Below, piece by piece: positions 1 through 6,854 of a stretch of 8,715 nt of DNA. The DNA is from Betaproteobacteria bacterium (lineage in GTDB: Bacteria; Pseudomonadota; Gammaproteobacteria; Burkholderiales; Burkholderiaceae_C): the NCBI GenBank assembly GCA_005882155.1, contig VBCQ01000292.1, positions 1 to 8,715 of the forward strand. Reading direction: 5' to 3'. How positions within the stretch are numbered: the first letter of the stretch is position 1; the number at the start of each line of letters is the position of its first letter. The notes under the pieces were generated by a model that was not told where the DNA came from, ran no database searches, and was given only the letters and a program-made list of their open reading frames with translations. The position numbers and the translations under genes are program-made.

Positions 1-148
1 ACTGGCCGCCCGCCGTCTCGAGCTCGACCGACTGGCGCGAATACCCAGCGGTGTTGACGTTGGCGATGTTGTTGCCGGTCGTCTGCAGCGCCGCGTAGTT
101 GGCGAACATCGCTCGCGTTCCGAGTGACAGCAGGGCGGAACTGGACAT
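1..148 (-). CDS. flgK: FlgK, flagellar hook-associated protein 1 (N-terminus only)
   Basis: FlgK forms the junction between hook and filament outside the cell and is exported by the flagellar type III apparatus. Only the first 49 codons are present, and the gene continues past the left edge. The visible protein begins MSSSALLSLGTRAMFANYAA and contains the axial-protein signature TGNNIANVNTAGYSRQ (about residues 25-40). The N-V-N-T-x-G-Y-S-R form of this motif is typical of FlgK rather than of rod or hook proteins. The ATG at 148-146 has a good Shine-Dalgarno, GAGG at 159-156, seven bases upstream. It lies 97 nt downstream of flgJ on the same strand, behind a strong hairpin. No sigma-28 promoter is visible in that gap, although flgK is a late gene in enterics. 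Identity is confident; regulation is open. Confidence 0.95.
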   Translation of the reverse strand, partial: MSSSALLSLGTRAMFANYAALQTTGNNIANVNTAGYSRQSVELETAGGQ

Positions 149-185
149 GGTTAAACCTCGGTGCGAAGGACTGTGGACTCGGAGC

Positions 186-216
186 GCCGCAAGCCGGCCT
201 CTGGCCGGCTTGCGGC
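186..216 (-). terminator. 14-bp perfect hairpin between flgJ and flgK (terminator-like, no T-tract)
   Basis: Bases 186-199 are exactly complementary to 203-216, giving a 14-bp stem (GCCGCAAGCCGGCC in the left arm) closed by a 3-nt loop. On the minus-strand transcript it lies 30 nt after the flgJ stop and 37 nt before flgK. Neither side has a run of Ts, so it is not a canonical intrinsic terminator. It could attenuate read-through, mark an RNA processing point, or protect the flgB-J mRNA 3' end. The structure is certain from the sequence; its function is inferred. Confidence 0.5.
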
Positions 217-245
217 CGTCGACTGACTCTGCGGTCTCATGTTTT

Positions 246-1103
246 TCATCCCACGCCCCGCTGAATCTGAAGCGTCGTGTTGATCACGCGGGTAAGCTTG
301 TCTGCATAGGCCGGGTCGGTGGCGTAGCCGGCGCGCTGCAGGCCCCGTGCGAAGCCCTGAGCCGAATCGGCGTTCGCGACCACGTTGGCGTAGCGCGGGC
401 TCGACTTCATCAGCTTCGCGTAGTCGCCGAACGATTCGGCGTACGACGCATAGGCGCGGAACTTGGCGACGACCTTGCGTGCGACGCCGCTGACGTATTC
501 GGTCGTCGAGACTTCGGCCACCGGGCCCTTCCAGTTCGCGTCGGCCTTGATGCCGAACAGGTTGAACGACGGGCTGCCGTCGGCATGACGAATCTCATGC
601 TTGCCCCAGCCGGTTTCATGCGCCGCCTGCGCGACCATGAAGGTGGCCGGGATGCCGGTCTGCGCTTCGGCAGCGCGTGCGGCATCTTGATGGTCTTTGA
701 GGAACGCAGCCTGGCGCGGCGTTCCTTTGATCGCTGACTCGCTGCGCGCCGGCGCACCGGCGGCCGCGGCGGGCATCAAGGCCTGCGCTGGCGTTGCGCT
801 CATCTGGCGCTCGAGCTGGCGCGCGATCGCTTCGCTCAAGCCGCCGCGCAAGCCGGTCATCTTGGTCGCGAATTGCGTGTCGAGCATCTCGGTGCCCATC
901 TTCGTGCCGGAGTTGTCGAACATGCCCGATGCCATCGACTCCTGCGCGGCACGCATGCTCTTCATCAGCTCCTGCATGAACAGCGCCTCGAACTGCTTGG
1001 CCACTTCCTTGATCGCCGCCTTCGGATCGGTCGCCGCGCGCGAGCGCAGCGAATCGATGCTGTGCGTGTCGGTCGCGAGCCGTGACGTCGAAGGCAGATT
1101 CAT
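246..1103 (-). CDS. flgJ: FlgJ, rod cap / peptidoglycan hydrolase (glucosaminidase)
   Basis: FlgJ caps the growing rod and opens the peptidoglycan in the periplasm so that the rod can pass. The 285-residue protein has the two-domain form. Residues about 25-100 are the rod-binding domain (KEVAKQFEALFMQELMKSMR, then GTEMLDTQFA). A Pro/Ala-rich linker covers about 102-128. Residues about 133-285 are the glucosaminidase-family domain with AAHETGWGKHE, SFNLFGIKA and GYATDPAYADKL. By family analogy E163 in HETGWG is the likely catalytic glutamate. The ATG directly follows the flgI stop codon with no spacer. A ten-base Shine-Dalgarno (1116-1107) lies inside the last flgI codons, so translation is probably coupled. 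Length is slightly below the enteric FlgJ (about 316). No damage is seen. Confidence 0.96.
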   Translation of the reverse strand: MNLPSTSRLATDTHSIDSLRSRAATDPKAAIKEVAKQFEALFMQELMKSMRAAQESMASGMFDNSGTKMGTEMLDTQFATKMTGLRGGLSEAIARQLERQMSATPAQALMPAAAAGAPARSESAIKGTPRQAAFLKDHQDAARAAEAQTGIPATFMVAQAAHETGWGKHEIRHADGSPSFNLFGIKADANWKGPVAEVSTTEYVSGVARKVVAKFRAYASYAESFGDYAKLMKSSPRYANVVANADSAQGFARGLQRAGYATDPAYADKLTRVINTTLQIQRGVG

Positions 1104-2237
1104 TTAGATCACCTCCAACTCCGCGTTCAACGCCCCAGCCGACTTCATCGCCTGCAGGATCGCAAGCAAATCCTGCGGCGTCGCGCCGAGCGAGTTGAGT
1201 GCCTTCACAACGTCGGCGAGCTTGGTGCCGGCGGGCATCTGGATCAGCGAGCCGGCTTGCTGTGCGATCGTGATGTCGGCCTTTTCGCTGACCACCGTGT
1301 CGCCGTTCTTCGCGAACGGCGACGGCTGGCTGATCACCGGCGTCGAGCTGATCGTCACCGACAGGCTGCCATGCGCGACCGCGCAGGCGGCAAGCGTGAC
1401 GGCCTGGTTCATCACCACCGAGCCGGTGCGTGCGTTGATCACGACCTTGGCCGCCGGCGATGCGAGCTCGACGTTGAGGTTTTCGATGTCGGCCATGAAG
1501 GTCACGCGTGCGTCGGGCGTGGCCGGCATGCGAACTCGAACGACGCGGCCGTCGAGCGCTTGCGCGGTGCCCGCACCCATGCGCTCGTTGATCGCGCGCG
1601 CGACCTCGCGTGCGGTGTTGAAGTCGCTCGAGTTCAAGTCGAGCTGCAGGCTGTCGCCTTGGTTCAGCGGCGTCGCGACGCTGCGCTCGACCGTCGCGCC
1701 TTCGGGCACGCGCCCCGCGCTCAAATGATTGATCTGCACCTTCGAGCCGCCGGCCGCCGCGCCGGCACCGCCGACGATCAGGTTGCCTTGCGCGAGCGCA
1801 TAGATTTGTCCGTCGGCGCCTTTCAGCGGCGTCGCGATCAGCGTGCCGCCGCGCAGGCTCTTCGCATTGCCGAGCGACGACACGTTGACGTCGATCGTCT
1901 GCCCCGGTTGCGCGAACGCCGGCAATTGCGCAGTGACCATCACGGCTGCGACGTTCTTCAACTGCATGTTGGTGCCGGGTGGCACGGTGACGCCCATTTG
2001 CTGCAGCAGCGCGGTGATGCTCTGGGTGGTGAACGGTGCCGAGGTCGTCTGGTCACCGGTGCCGTCGAGTCCGACGACGAGACCGTAGCCGACCAGCGGG
2101 TTGCTGCGAACGCCCTGCACGACGGCGACTTCCTTGATGCGCGCCGCATGGGCTGGCGTGGGCCACCACAGGGCGGCGCTGGCGAGCAGCCAGGCCAGCG
2201 CGATCAGCGCACGCAGGAATTTGTCGGTTCTGTCCAT
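1104..2237 (-). CDS. flgI: FlgI, flagellar P-ring protein precursor
   Basis: FlgI assembles the periplasmic P-ring around the distal rod in the peptidoglycan layer, with FlgA as its chaperone. The 377-residue precursor has a Sec signal peptide: a basic start, a hydrophobic stretch at about 9-25 and a likely cut after A31 (PAHA/ARIKE). Family blocks include VRSNPLVGYGLVVGLDGTGD (43-62), TNMQLKNVAAVMVTAQLP, VNVSSLGNAKSLRGGTL and NGDTVVSEKADI. Only one cysteine is present (C285). The second cysteine of the enteric protein, near the C-terminus, is alanine here (A369 in SAGALNAEL). The start has GAGGGG at 2254-2249, eleven bases upstream, which lies in a hairpin ending one base before the ATG. The last codons carry the flgJ Shine-Dalgarno. 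It sits between flgH (39-nt gap) and flgJ (no gap). Confidence 0.97.
   Translation of the reverse strand: MDRTDKFLRALIALAWLLASAALWWPTPAHAARIKEVAVVQGVRSNPLVGYGLVVGLDGTGDQTTSAPFTTQSITALLQQMGVTVPPGTNMQLKNVAAVMVTAQLPAFAQPGQTIDVNVSSLGNAKSLRGGTLIATPLKGADGQIYALAQGNLIVGGAGAAAGGSKVQINHLSAGRVPEGATVERSVATPLNQGDSLQLDLNSSDFNTAREVARAINERMGAGTAQALDGRVVRVRMPATPDARVTFMADIENLNVELASPAAKVVINARTGSVVMNQAVTLAACAVAHGSLSVTISSTPVISQPSPFAKNGDTVVSEKADITIAQQAGSLIQMPAGTKLADVVKALNSLGATPQDLLAILQAMKSAGALNAELEVI
1107..1116 (-). promoter_or_regulatory. Extended Shine-Dalgarno of flgJ inside the flgI 3' end
   Basis: The minus strand reads GGAGGTGATC here, ten consecutive bases complementary to the 16S rRNA 3' end. It ends three bases before the flgJ ATG, those three being the flgI TAA. 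The same bases encode the end of FlgI (ELEVI), so one sequence serves both coding and initiation. It supports the flgJ start at 1103. Confidence 0.85.
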
Positions 2238-2238
2238 G

Positions 2239-2264
2239 TCGGAAATACCCCTCGGTAATTCCGA
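2239..2264 (-). promoter_or_regulatory. Hairpin enclosing the flgI ribosome-binding site
   Basis: On the minus-strand mRNA, TCGGAA (2264-2259) pairs with TTCCGA (2244-2239). After a single T-T mismatch, TACC pairs with GGTA, leaving a GAGG tetraloop. That is ten base pairs with one mismatch, and the hairpin ends one base before the flgI ATG. The loop plus the next two stem bases form the only Shine-Dalgarno candidate (GAGGGG). The pairing is read directly from the sequence. A role in controlling FlgI translation is inferred. Confidence 0.5.
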
Positions 2265-2276
2265 TTCTGGGGAGAC

Positions 2277-2951
2277 TTAAATGGGCAGAACGTTCAAAAA
2301 GAACCTGCCCAACCAGCCTATTCCCTGGGCTTCGGCCTGGGCGCCGCGGCCGCGATGCTCGATGCGCACATTGGCGATCTGCGCCGACTGCACCGAGTTG
2401 CCGGGCTGGATCGCGCGCGGGTCGACCTGGCCCGAAAAGCGCAGCACGTCGACGTTGTGATTGACGCCGATCTGCTTCTCGCCGGCGATCAGCAAATGGC
2501 CATTGGGCAGCACGCCGGTCACGGTCGCGGTGATGGTGCCGGAGAAGTCGTTGGTGTTCTCGGTGCTGCCCTTGCCTTCGAACGAGTTGTCCGACGATGC
2601 CGTCGCGGTCGCGCGCGCAAACGCCTTCGGCGACACGCCGGGCAGTGCGCTGACGCTCGCGCTCAACTTGCCGGTCTTGTCGATCGAGCTCGTGCTCTTC
2701 TGGCTCGCGCTGACCTTCTCGACGATCTGCACCGTGATCGTGTCGCCGACCAGTCGTGCGCGATGGTCCTCGAACAGCGGACGGTATTGGTTGGCCTGAA
2801 AGATCGCGCCGTTGTTGACGACCGGCTCGACGACGACCGGCGCGCGCGCATAGGTCGGCTCGGCGATGTCGACCTTGGGCGCCGGATTCAGCGTCGAGCA
2901 GCCGACGAGGTTCAGCACGGCGCCGAGCACGGCGAGGTGTTGGATGCGCAT
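2277..2951 (-). CDS. flgH: FlgH, flagellar L-ring lipoprotein
   Basis: FlgH is the outer-membrane lipoprotein that forms the L-ring bushing around the rod. The 224-residue product starts with a lipoprotein signal peptide (MRIQHLAVLGAVLNLVGC) whose lipobox LVGC puts the acylated cysteine at position 18. Family blocks are YRPLFEDHRARLVGDTITVQ (57-76), SFEGKGSTENTNDFSGTITA (123-142), LPNGHLLIAGEKQIGVN (148-164) and the C-terminal GWLGRFFLNVLPI. Length fits the family (about 230). The ATG lies two bases after the flgG TGA, and no clear Shine-Dalgarno precedes it, so translation is probably coupled to flgG. The start is fixed by the lipobox distance. The next gene, flgI, encodes its partner ring. 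Confidence 0.97.
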   Translation of the reverse strand: MRIQHLAVLGAVLNLVGCSTLNPAPKVDIAEPTYARAPVVVEPVVNNGAIFQANQYRPLFEDHRARLVGDTITVQIVEKVSASQKSTSSIDKTGKLSASVSALPGVSPKAFARATATASSDNSFEGKGSTENTNDFSGTITATVTGVLPNGHLLIAGEKQIGVNHNVDVLRFSGQVDPRAIQPGNSVQSAQIANVRIEHRGRGAQAEAQGIGWLGRFFLNVLPI

Positions 2952-2953
2952 GA

Positions 2954-3736
2954 TCAGAGTTGGCTCAAGCGCTGCAGCATCTGGTCCGAGGTCTGGATCG
3001 CCTTCGAGTTCAGCTCGTAGGCGCGCTGGGTCTGGATCATCGACACCAGCTCTTCGACGACGTTGACGTTCGAGGTCTCGACGAAGCCTTGGCGCAGCGT
3101 CCCGAGGCCGCCTTGGCCCGGCGTGCCGCCGTTGGCGGTGCCCGATGCAGCCGTCTCGCCGAACATGTTCTGCCCCTTCGGCTCGAGGCCGGCCGGGTTG
3201 ACGAAGCTGGCAATCTGCAGCTGGCCGACCGTCTGCGGTGCCGACTGGCCGGGCACCGTGACGCTGACCGTGCCGTCGGAGCCGATCGTCACGCTTTGCG
3301 CGGTCGACGGGATCGTGATGCCGGGCTGCACGGCGTAGCCGTTGTTGGTGACGAGCTGGCCTTGCGCGTTGACCTGGAACGAGCCGTCACGCGTGTAGCC
3401 GGTCGTGCCGTCGGGCATCTGCACTTCGAAGAAGCCGTTGCCGAGCACCGCGATGTCGAGGTTGTTCGTGCTTTGCTGCAGGTTGCCTTGCGTGAACGTG
3501 CGCGAGGTCGCGACCGCGCGCGTGCCGAGGCCGACCTGCAAGCCGGTGGGCAGCGTCGTTTGCTCCGAAGTGTTCGCGCCGGCTTGGCGCAGGTTCTGGT
3601 ACATGAGGTCTTCGAACACCGCGTGCGAGCGCTTGTAGCCGTTGCTCGAGACGTTGGCGAGGTTGTTCGAGATGGTGTCCAGCTGAGTCTGCTGGGCCTC
3701 CATGCCGGTCTTCGAAATCCACAGGGAACGCATCAT
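2954..3736 (-). CDS. flgG: FlgG, distal rod protein
   Basis: FlgG builds the distal rod, the drive shaft inside the L and P rings, and is exported by the flagellar type III system. The 260-residue protein has the axial N-terminal helix and motif (MEAQQTQLDTISNNLANVSS, then NGYKR). Next comes the FlgG-specific stretch at about 40-75 (FEDLMYQNLRQAGA ... GLQVGLGTR), which separates it from FlgE and FlgF. LDIAVLGNGFFEVQ (93-106) and the C-terminal helix NVNVVEELVSMIQTQRAYEL complete the pattern. Length matches the enteric protein (260). Two ATGs are adjacent; I chose the first (3736-3734) because AAGGA lies eight bases upstream, a better spacing than eleven bases to the second. A 36-nt gap separates it from flgF. 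Confidence 0.97.
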   Translation of the reverse strand: MMRSLWISKTGMEAQQTQLDTISNNLANVSSNGYKRSHAVFEDLMYQNLRQAGANTSEQTTLPTGLQVGLGTRAVATSRTFTQGNLQQSTNNLDIAVLGNGFFEVQMPDGTTGYTRDGSFQVNAQGQLVTNNGYAVQPGITIPSTAQSVTIGSDGTVSVTVPGQSAPQTVGQLQIASFVNPAGLEPKGQNMFGETAASGTANGGTPGQGGLGTLRQGFVETSNVNVVEELVSMIQTQRAYELNSKAIQTSDQMLQRLSQL

Positions 3737-3772
3737 GGTGAGGGTCCTTCGTCAACGGGCCAGGGGCGCGTA

Positions 3773-4498
3773 TCAATTCATCGACAGCAATTGCGCCGCC
3801 GCTTTCTCGTCGGCTTCTGCGGTCTGCAGCATCTTGATCTGCGACTCGAATTGGCGTGCCGCGGTGATCATCGCGACCATCGTCTCGTCGGCGCTGACGT
3901 TCGAGCCTTCGAGCGCGCCGTCTTGCACCCGCGCCTTCGGGTCCGCCGACAGGTCGCCTTCGGCGGCACGGAACAAACCATCGGTGCCGCGCTGCAATGC
4001 GACTTCGGGCGTGACGAGTTTCAGTTTGCCGACCGACGTGCTCTTGCCGTTGGCGGCCTTCGCGCTAACGGTGCCGTCGCTTGCGATGCTGACCTCGGTG
4101 TTCGGCGGCACCTGGATCGGACCGCCGTCGCCGAGCACGGTGATGCCGTTGCGCGTCGTCAGCGTGCCGTCGGATGAGACATCGAGCGAGCCGGCGCGCG
4201 TGTAGGCCTCGGTGCCGTCGAGCCCCTGCACCGCGAGCCAGCTGTTGCCTTTCATCGCGACGTCGAGATTGCGGCCGGTCGCCGTGACCGAGCCCGCACT
4301 GGCGTCGTAGCCCGGCGTGCTTTCAAGTGCATAGACCCGCGTGCTCGCACCGCTGCCTTCGACCGGCACCGCGCGAAACGCCTGCAGCTCGGCACGAAAG
4401 CCGACGGTGGAGACGTTGGCGAGGTTGTTGGCGAGCGTGTCCTGTCGCTGCATCGTCGCCTTCGCGCCCGACATCGACAGATAAATCATGCGGTCCAT
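3773..4498 (-). CDS. flgF: FlgF, proximal rod protein
   Basis: FlgF is a subunit of the proximal rod, between FlgB/FlgC and the distal rod FlgG. The 241-residue protein opens MDRMIYLSMSGAKATMQRQD, a characteristic FlgF start. The axial motif LANNLANVSTVGFRAE is at 22-37. The core motif LDVAMKGNSWLAVQG, with the FlgF-style W where FlgG has FF, and the C-terminal helix NVSADETMVAMITAARQFES follow. Length is close to the family norm (about 250). The start is supported by AAGGAG six bases upstream. It lies 26 nt after flgE and 36 nt before flgG. No anomaly is seen. Identity over FlgG rests on the N-terminus, the missing FlgG-specific segment and gene order. Confidence 0.95.
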   Translation of the reverse strand: MDRMIYLSMSGAKATMQRQDTLANNLANVSTVGFRAELQAFRAVPVEGSGASTRVYALESTPGYDASAGSVTATGRNLDVAMKGNSWLAVQGLDGTEAYTRAGSLDVSSDGTLTTRNGITVLGDGGPIQVPPNTEVSIASDGTVSAKAANGKSTSVGKLKLVTPEVALQRGTDGLFRAAEGDLSADPKARVQDGALEGSNVSADETMVAMITAARQFESQIKMLQTAEADEKAAAQLLSMN

Positions 4499-4524
4499 TC
4501 GGGACTCCTTGACCTACGCCGTCA

Positions 4525-5790
4525 TCAACGCAGATTCACCAAGGTCTGCATCACCTGGTCCTGCGTCTTGATCGTTTGCGCATTGGCCTGATAGACGCGT
4601 TGCGCGGTGATCATGTTGACGAGCTCTGCCGTCAGGTCGACGTTCGACTCTTCGAGCGCGCCCGACTGCAGCACGCCGAGGTTGCCGTCGCCCGGAACGC
4701 CGACCACCGGGTCGCCGGTGGCGAAGGTACGGGCCCAGGCGTTGCCGCCCATCGGCTGCAGGCCTTGCGGGTTGCGGAAGGTCGCGACTTCGACCTGGCC
4801 GGCCGGCTTCGATTGGCTGTTCGAATAGCGCGCAGTCATGACACCGTTCGGCTCGAACTGAATGCCGATCAGCTGGCCCGGTGCATAGCCGTTTTGCGAC
4901 AGGTCGGTGACGCCGAACTGCGCGCCGTATTGCGTTGCGCCCGCAACGTTGAGCGCGACGCCGCTGATCGCGAGCGTCGCGGCGCCGGCCGCGTTGGTCG
5001 ATGCCGGGATGTTCAATGCCACGGTGCCGACCGGCGCCGTCGGCGTTCCGCCGTTGGACGGGAAGACGATCTGCGTCGATGCCACCGGGTTGCCGCTCCC
5101 GTCGACGGCCAGCGGCGTGCCGTTGGCGGTGACGTAGACGTTCCAGGTATCGGTCGCGGCCTTCTGGAAGTAGTAGGTCAGCGCAACGTCCTGGCCCTTC
5201 GCGTCGTATACCGTCAGCGAGGTCGCGTTGTTGTAGGTCGTCGGGTCGGACAGATCGATCAGCGGGCTGGCTGCAGGCAGCGTCGTTGCGGCACGCGAAT
5301 CGAGGTTCATCTCGAGCTTGATCTTGGTCGTCGCGCTCGGCGTGATGCCTGCCGTGGGCACTTGCAGCGACGTCGCCTGGCCGGGCAGGATCGTGCCCGA
5401 CGCATCGGCCGCGTAGCCCATCAGCCGGTCGTTCTGGCCGTTAACGATGAAGCCGTCGCGGTCGATCTTGAACTGGCCGTTGCGGGTGTACATGATCGGG
5501 TTCTTGCCGTCGCTGACCTGGAAGAAGCCGGCGCCGTTGATCGCCAGGTCCATCGGGTTTTCCGACGTGACGATGTTGCCCTGCGTGAACTGCTGCGCCA
5601 CCGATTGCAAGCTGACGCCGATGCCGATCGAGCTCGCACCGGTGCCGTTCATTGCGCTCGCATAGACGTCGGCGAACTCGGCGCGCGCCGACTTCGCACC
5701 GAAGGTGTTCGAGTTGGCAATGTTGTTGCCGATCACCTCGAGGTTCTTGCTCGACGCGTTCAGACCGGAGAGACCTTGCTGGAAGCTCAT
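4525..5790 (-). CDS. flgE: FlgE, flagellar hook protein
   Basis: FlgE polymerises into the hook, the universal joint outside the cell, under the FlgD cap. The 421-residue protein begins MSFQQGLSGLNASSKNLEVI and carries GNNIANSNTFGAKSARAEFA (21-40), a clear FlgE signature. LAINGAGFFQVSDG and the C-terminal helix NVDLTAELVNMITAQRVYQA are the other conserved axial parts. The middle (about 140-330) is Ala/Thr/Gly-rich and variable, the expected surface-exposed hook domains. Length is a little above the enteric protein (about 402), with the extra probably in that variable part. GAGGA five bases upstream supports the ATG. It follows flgD, its cap, by 25 nt and precedes flgF by 26 nt. Confidence 0.97.
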   Translation of the reverse strand: MSFQQGLSGLNASSKNLEVIGNNIANSNTFGAKSARAEFADVYASAMNGTGASSIGIGVSLQSVAQQFTQGNIVTSENPMDLAINGAGFFQVSDGKNPIMYTRNGQFKIDRDGFIVNGQNDRLMGYAADASGTILPGQATSLQVPTAGITPSATTKIKLEMNLDSRAATTLPAASPLIDLSDPTTYNNATSLTVYDAKGQDVALTYYFQKAATDTWNVYVTANGTPLAVDGSGNPVASTQIVFPSNGGTPTAPVGTVALNIPASTNAAGAATLAISGVALNVAGATQYGAQFGVTDLSQNGYAPGQLIGIQFEPNGVMTARYSNSQSKPAGQVEVATFRNPQGLQPMGGNAWARTFATGDPVVGVPGDGNLGVLQSGALEESNVDLTAELVNMITAQRVYQANAQTIKTQDQVMQTLVNLR

Positions 5791-5815
5791 GGTTGTCCTC
5801 GCTTGAAATTCGGAA

Positions 5816-6409
5816 TCAGTTGAAGGCTTTGATCTTCGAGTACGGCACGCTGCCCGAGCTCTCGAGCTCGAGCGTCAGCGTGTCGCCCGCGGTGCTGACG
5901 GCGTCGACCTTGTCGCGCATCAGCGGCGTGCTCGACAGCGTCGTGCTTGCGTCCCAGTCGAAGCTGCGCATGCCCGAGGTTTGCGCGCCGAGGTGCAGCG
6001 TGTCGATGACGCGCCCGCCGGCGTTCAGCACCTCGACCTTCACCGCGTCGGCCGGCGAGGTCAGCTCGAAGCCGCCCTGCCCGACGCCGTCGGCGATGTC
6101 CATCTTGTTGCCCGGCACGATCACGTCGCGGCCCACGAGCGTCGCACCTTGCAGTGCCTGCATCTGCATGAACTGCGTCGACAGGCCGTGCACGGTCGTG
6201 TTCAGCTTCTCGATGCCGTTGACGGTGTTGATCTGCGCCATCTGGCTCGTGACCTGCGCGTTGTCCATCGGATTGAGCGGGTCCTGGTTCTGCATCTGCG
6301 CGACCAGCAATTTCAAGAATCGGTCGGAGCTGCCGGCCGCGTCGGCGCCCGAGCTGCCGCTGCTCGCGAGCGTGGTCGGATCGGTGGCGTTGATCGTCGA
6401 GACGGTCAT
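5816..6409 (-). CDS. flgD: FlgD, hook-capping/scaffolding protein (short form)
   Basis: FlgD caps the growing hook and guides FlgE assembly, and is later replaced by FlgK. The 197-residue protein has the conserved N-terminal export/capping region: SSDRFLKLLVAQMQNQDPLN (27-46), then PMDNAQVTSQMAQINTVNGI. The Tudor-like segment starts at ALQGATLVGRDVIVPGN (85-101), and the tail GSVPYSKIKAFN is typical. What looks missing is part of the inserted Ig/FnIII-like domain. After SFDWD (149-153) only 14 residues precede VDAVS, where the family, from memory, has the extra strands with a G-x-Y pattern. The reading frame is clean, so this looks like an in-frame shortening rather than a frameshift. Enteric FlgD is about 230 residues. 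AAGGAA five bases upstream supports the start. Confidence 0.95.
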   Translation of the reverse strand: MTVSTINATDPTTLASSGSSGADAAGSSDRFLKLLVAQMQNQDPLNPMDNAQVTSQMAQINTVNGIEKLNTTVHGLSTQFMQMQALQGATLVGRDVIVPGNKMDIADGVGQGGFELTSPADAVKVEVLNAGGRVIDTLHLGAQTSGMRSFDWDASTTLSSTPLMRDKVDAVSTAGDTLTLELESSGSVPYSKIKAFN

Positions 6410-6432
6410 GGCGGTTCCTTCTCAGGGCCGTC

Positions 6433-6840
6433 TTACGACTGGCCCATCTGCAAGGTCTTGAGCAGCAGCGTCTTCGCCGTGTTCATGACTTCGACGTTGT
6501 TCTGGTACGAGCGCGACGCCGAGATCATGTTGACCATCTCCTCGACCGCGTTGACGTTGCTGTAGGTGACGTAGCCGTCGGCATCCGCGCTCGGGTGCTT
6601 CGGGTCATGCACGCGCCGGCCCGGCGTCTGGTCTTCGCTGACGGTGCTGACCTTGACGCCGGCCGCGCCGACTTCGCCCATCAGCTGCGTCTGGAACGTG
6701 ACCTGGCGCGCCTTGTAGGCATTGCCATCGGGGCCCGCGACCGTGTCGGCGTTGGCGAGGTTCGAAGCGACGACGTTCAGCCGCTGGCTTTGCGCGCTGA
6801 TCGCGCTGCCGGCAACGTTGAAGATATTGAGCATCGACAT
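6433..6840 (-). CDS. flgC: FlgC, proximal rod protein
   Basis: FlgC is a proximal-rod subunit in the periplasm, placed with FlgB and FlgF above the MS ring. The 135-residue protein matches the family length. It has the N-terminal helix MSMLNIFNVAGSAISAQSQR, the axial motif LNVVASNLANADTVAGPDGN (21-40) and the FlgC hallmark AYKARQVTFQ (41-50). The C-terminal helix NVNAVEEMVNMISASRSYQN follows a conserved DPKHPSADADGYV stretch. The first ATG (6840) is chosen because the flgB stop codon is part of TAAGGAG, seven bases upstream. A second in-frame ATG at 6834 would be too far from it. The gap to flgB is only 11 nt, which suggests coupled translation. Confidence 0.97.
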   Translation of the reverse strand: MSMLNIFNVAGSAISAQSQRLNVVASNLANADTVAGPDGNAYKARQVTFQTQLMGEVGAAGVKVSTVSEDQTPGRRVHDPKHPSADADGYVTYSNVNAVEEMVNMISASRSYQNNVEVMNTAKTLLLKTLQMGQS

Positions 6841-6847
6841 CCAAGCT

Positions 6848-6854
6848 CTCCTTA
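6848..6854 (-). promoter_or_regulatory. flgC Shine-Dalgarno fused to the flgB stop codon
   Basis: The minus strand reads TAAGGAG here. The first three bases are the flgB stop and the AAGGAG is the flgC ribosome-binding site, seven bases before the flgC ATG at 6840. This decides the flgC start and suggests that ribosomes finishing flgB restart on flgC. Confidence 0.85.

Noticed and set aside
352..372. GCCGATTC on the minus strand inside flgJ as a sigma-28 -10 element for flgK
   Set aside because: The region 11 bases upstream does not resemble TAAAGTTT; the bases simply encode conserved FlgJ residues.
1257..2258. Antisense ORF (333 codons) opposite flgI
   Set aside because: Shadow of flgI; no motif and no plausible start signal.
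2960..4177. Long antisense ORF (405 codons) opposite flgG and flgF
   Set aside because: Arg/Ala/Leu/Val/Asp-rich shadow frame typical of GC-rich DNA, with no recognisable motif, opposite two certain flagellar genes.
4576..5823. Long antisense ORF (415 codons) opposite flgE
   Set aside because: Same low-complexity, Arg-rich composition; exact mirror of the conserved flgE frame.
5854..5873. GAGCTC/CTCGAG palindrome cluster near the flgD 3' end
   Set aside because: Explained by preferred codons for a Leu-Glu-Leu-Glu-Ser-Ser stretch inside the coding sequence.
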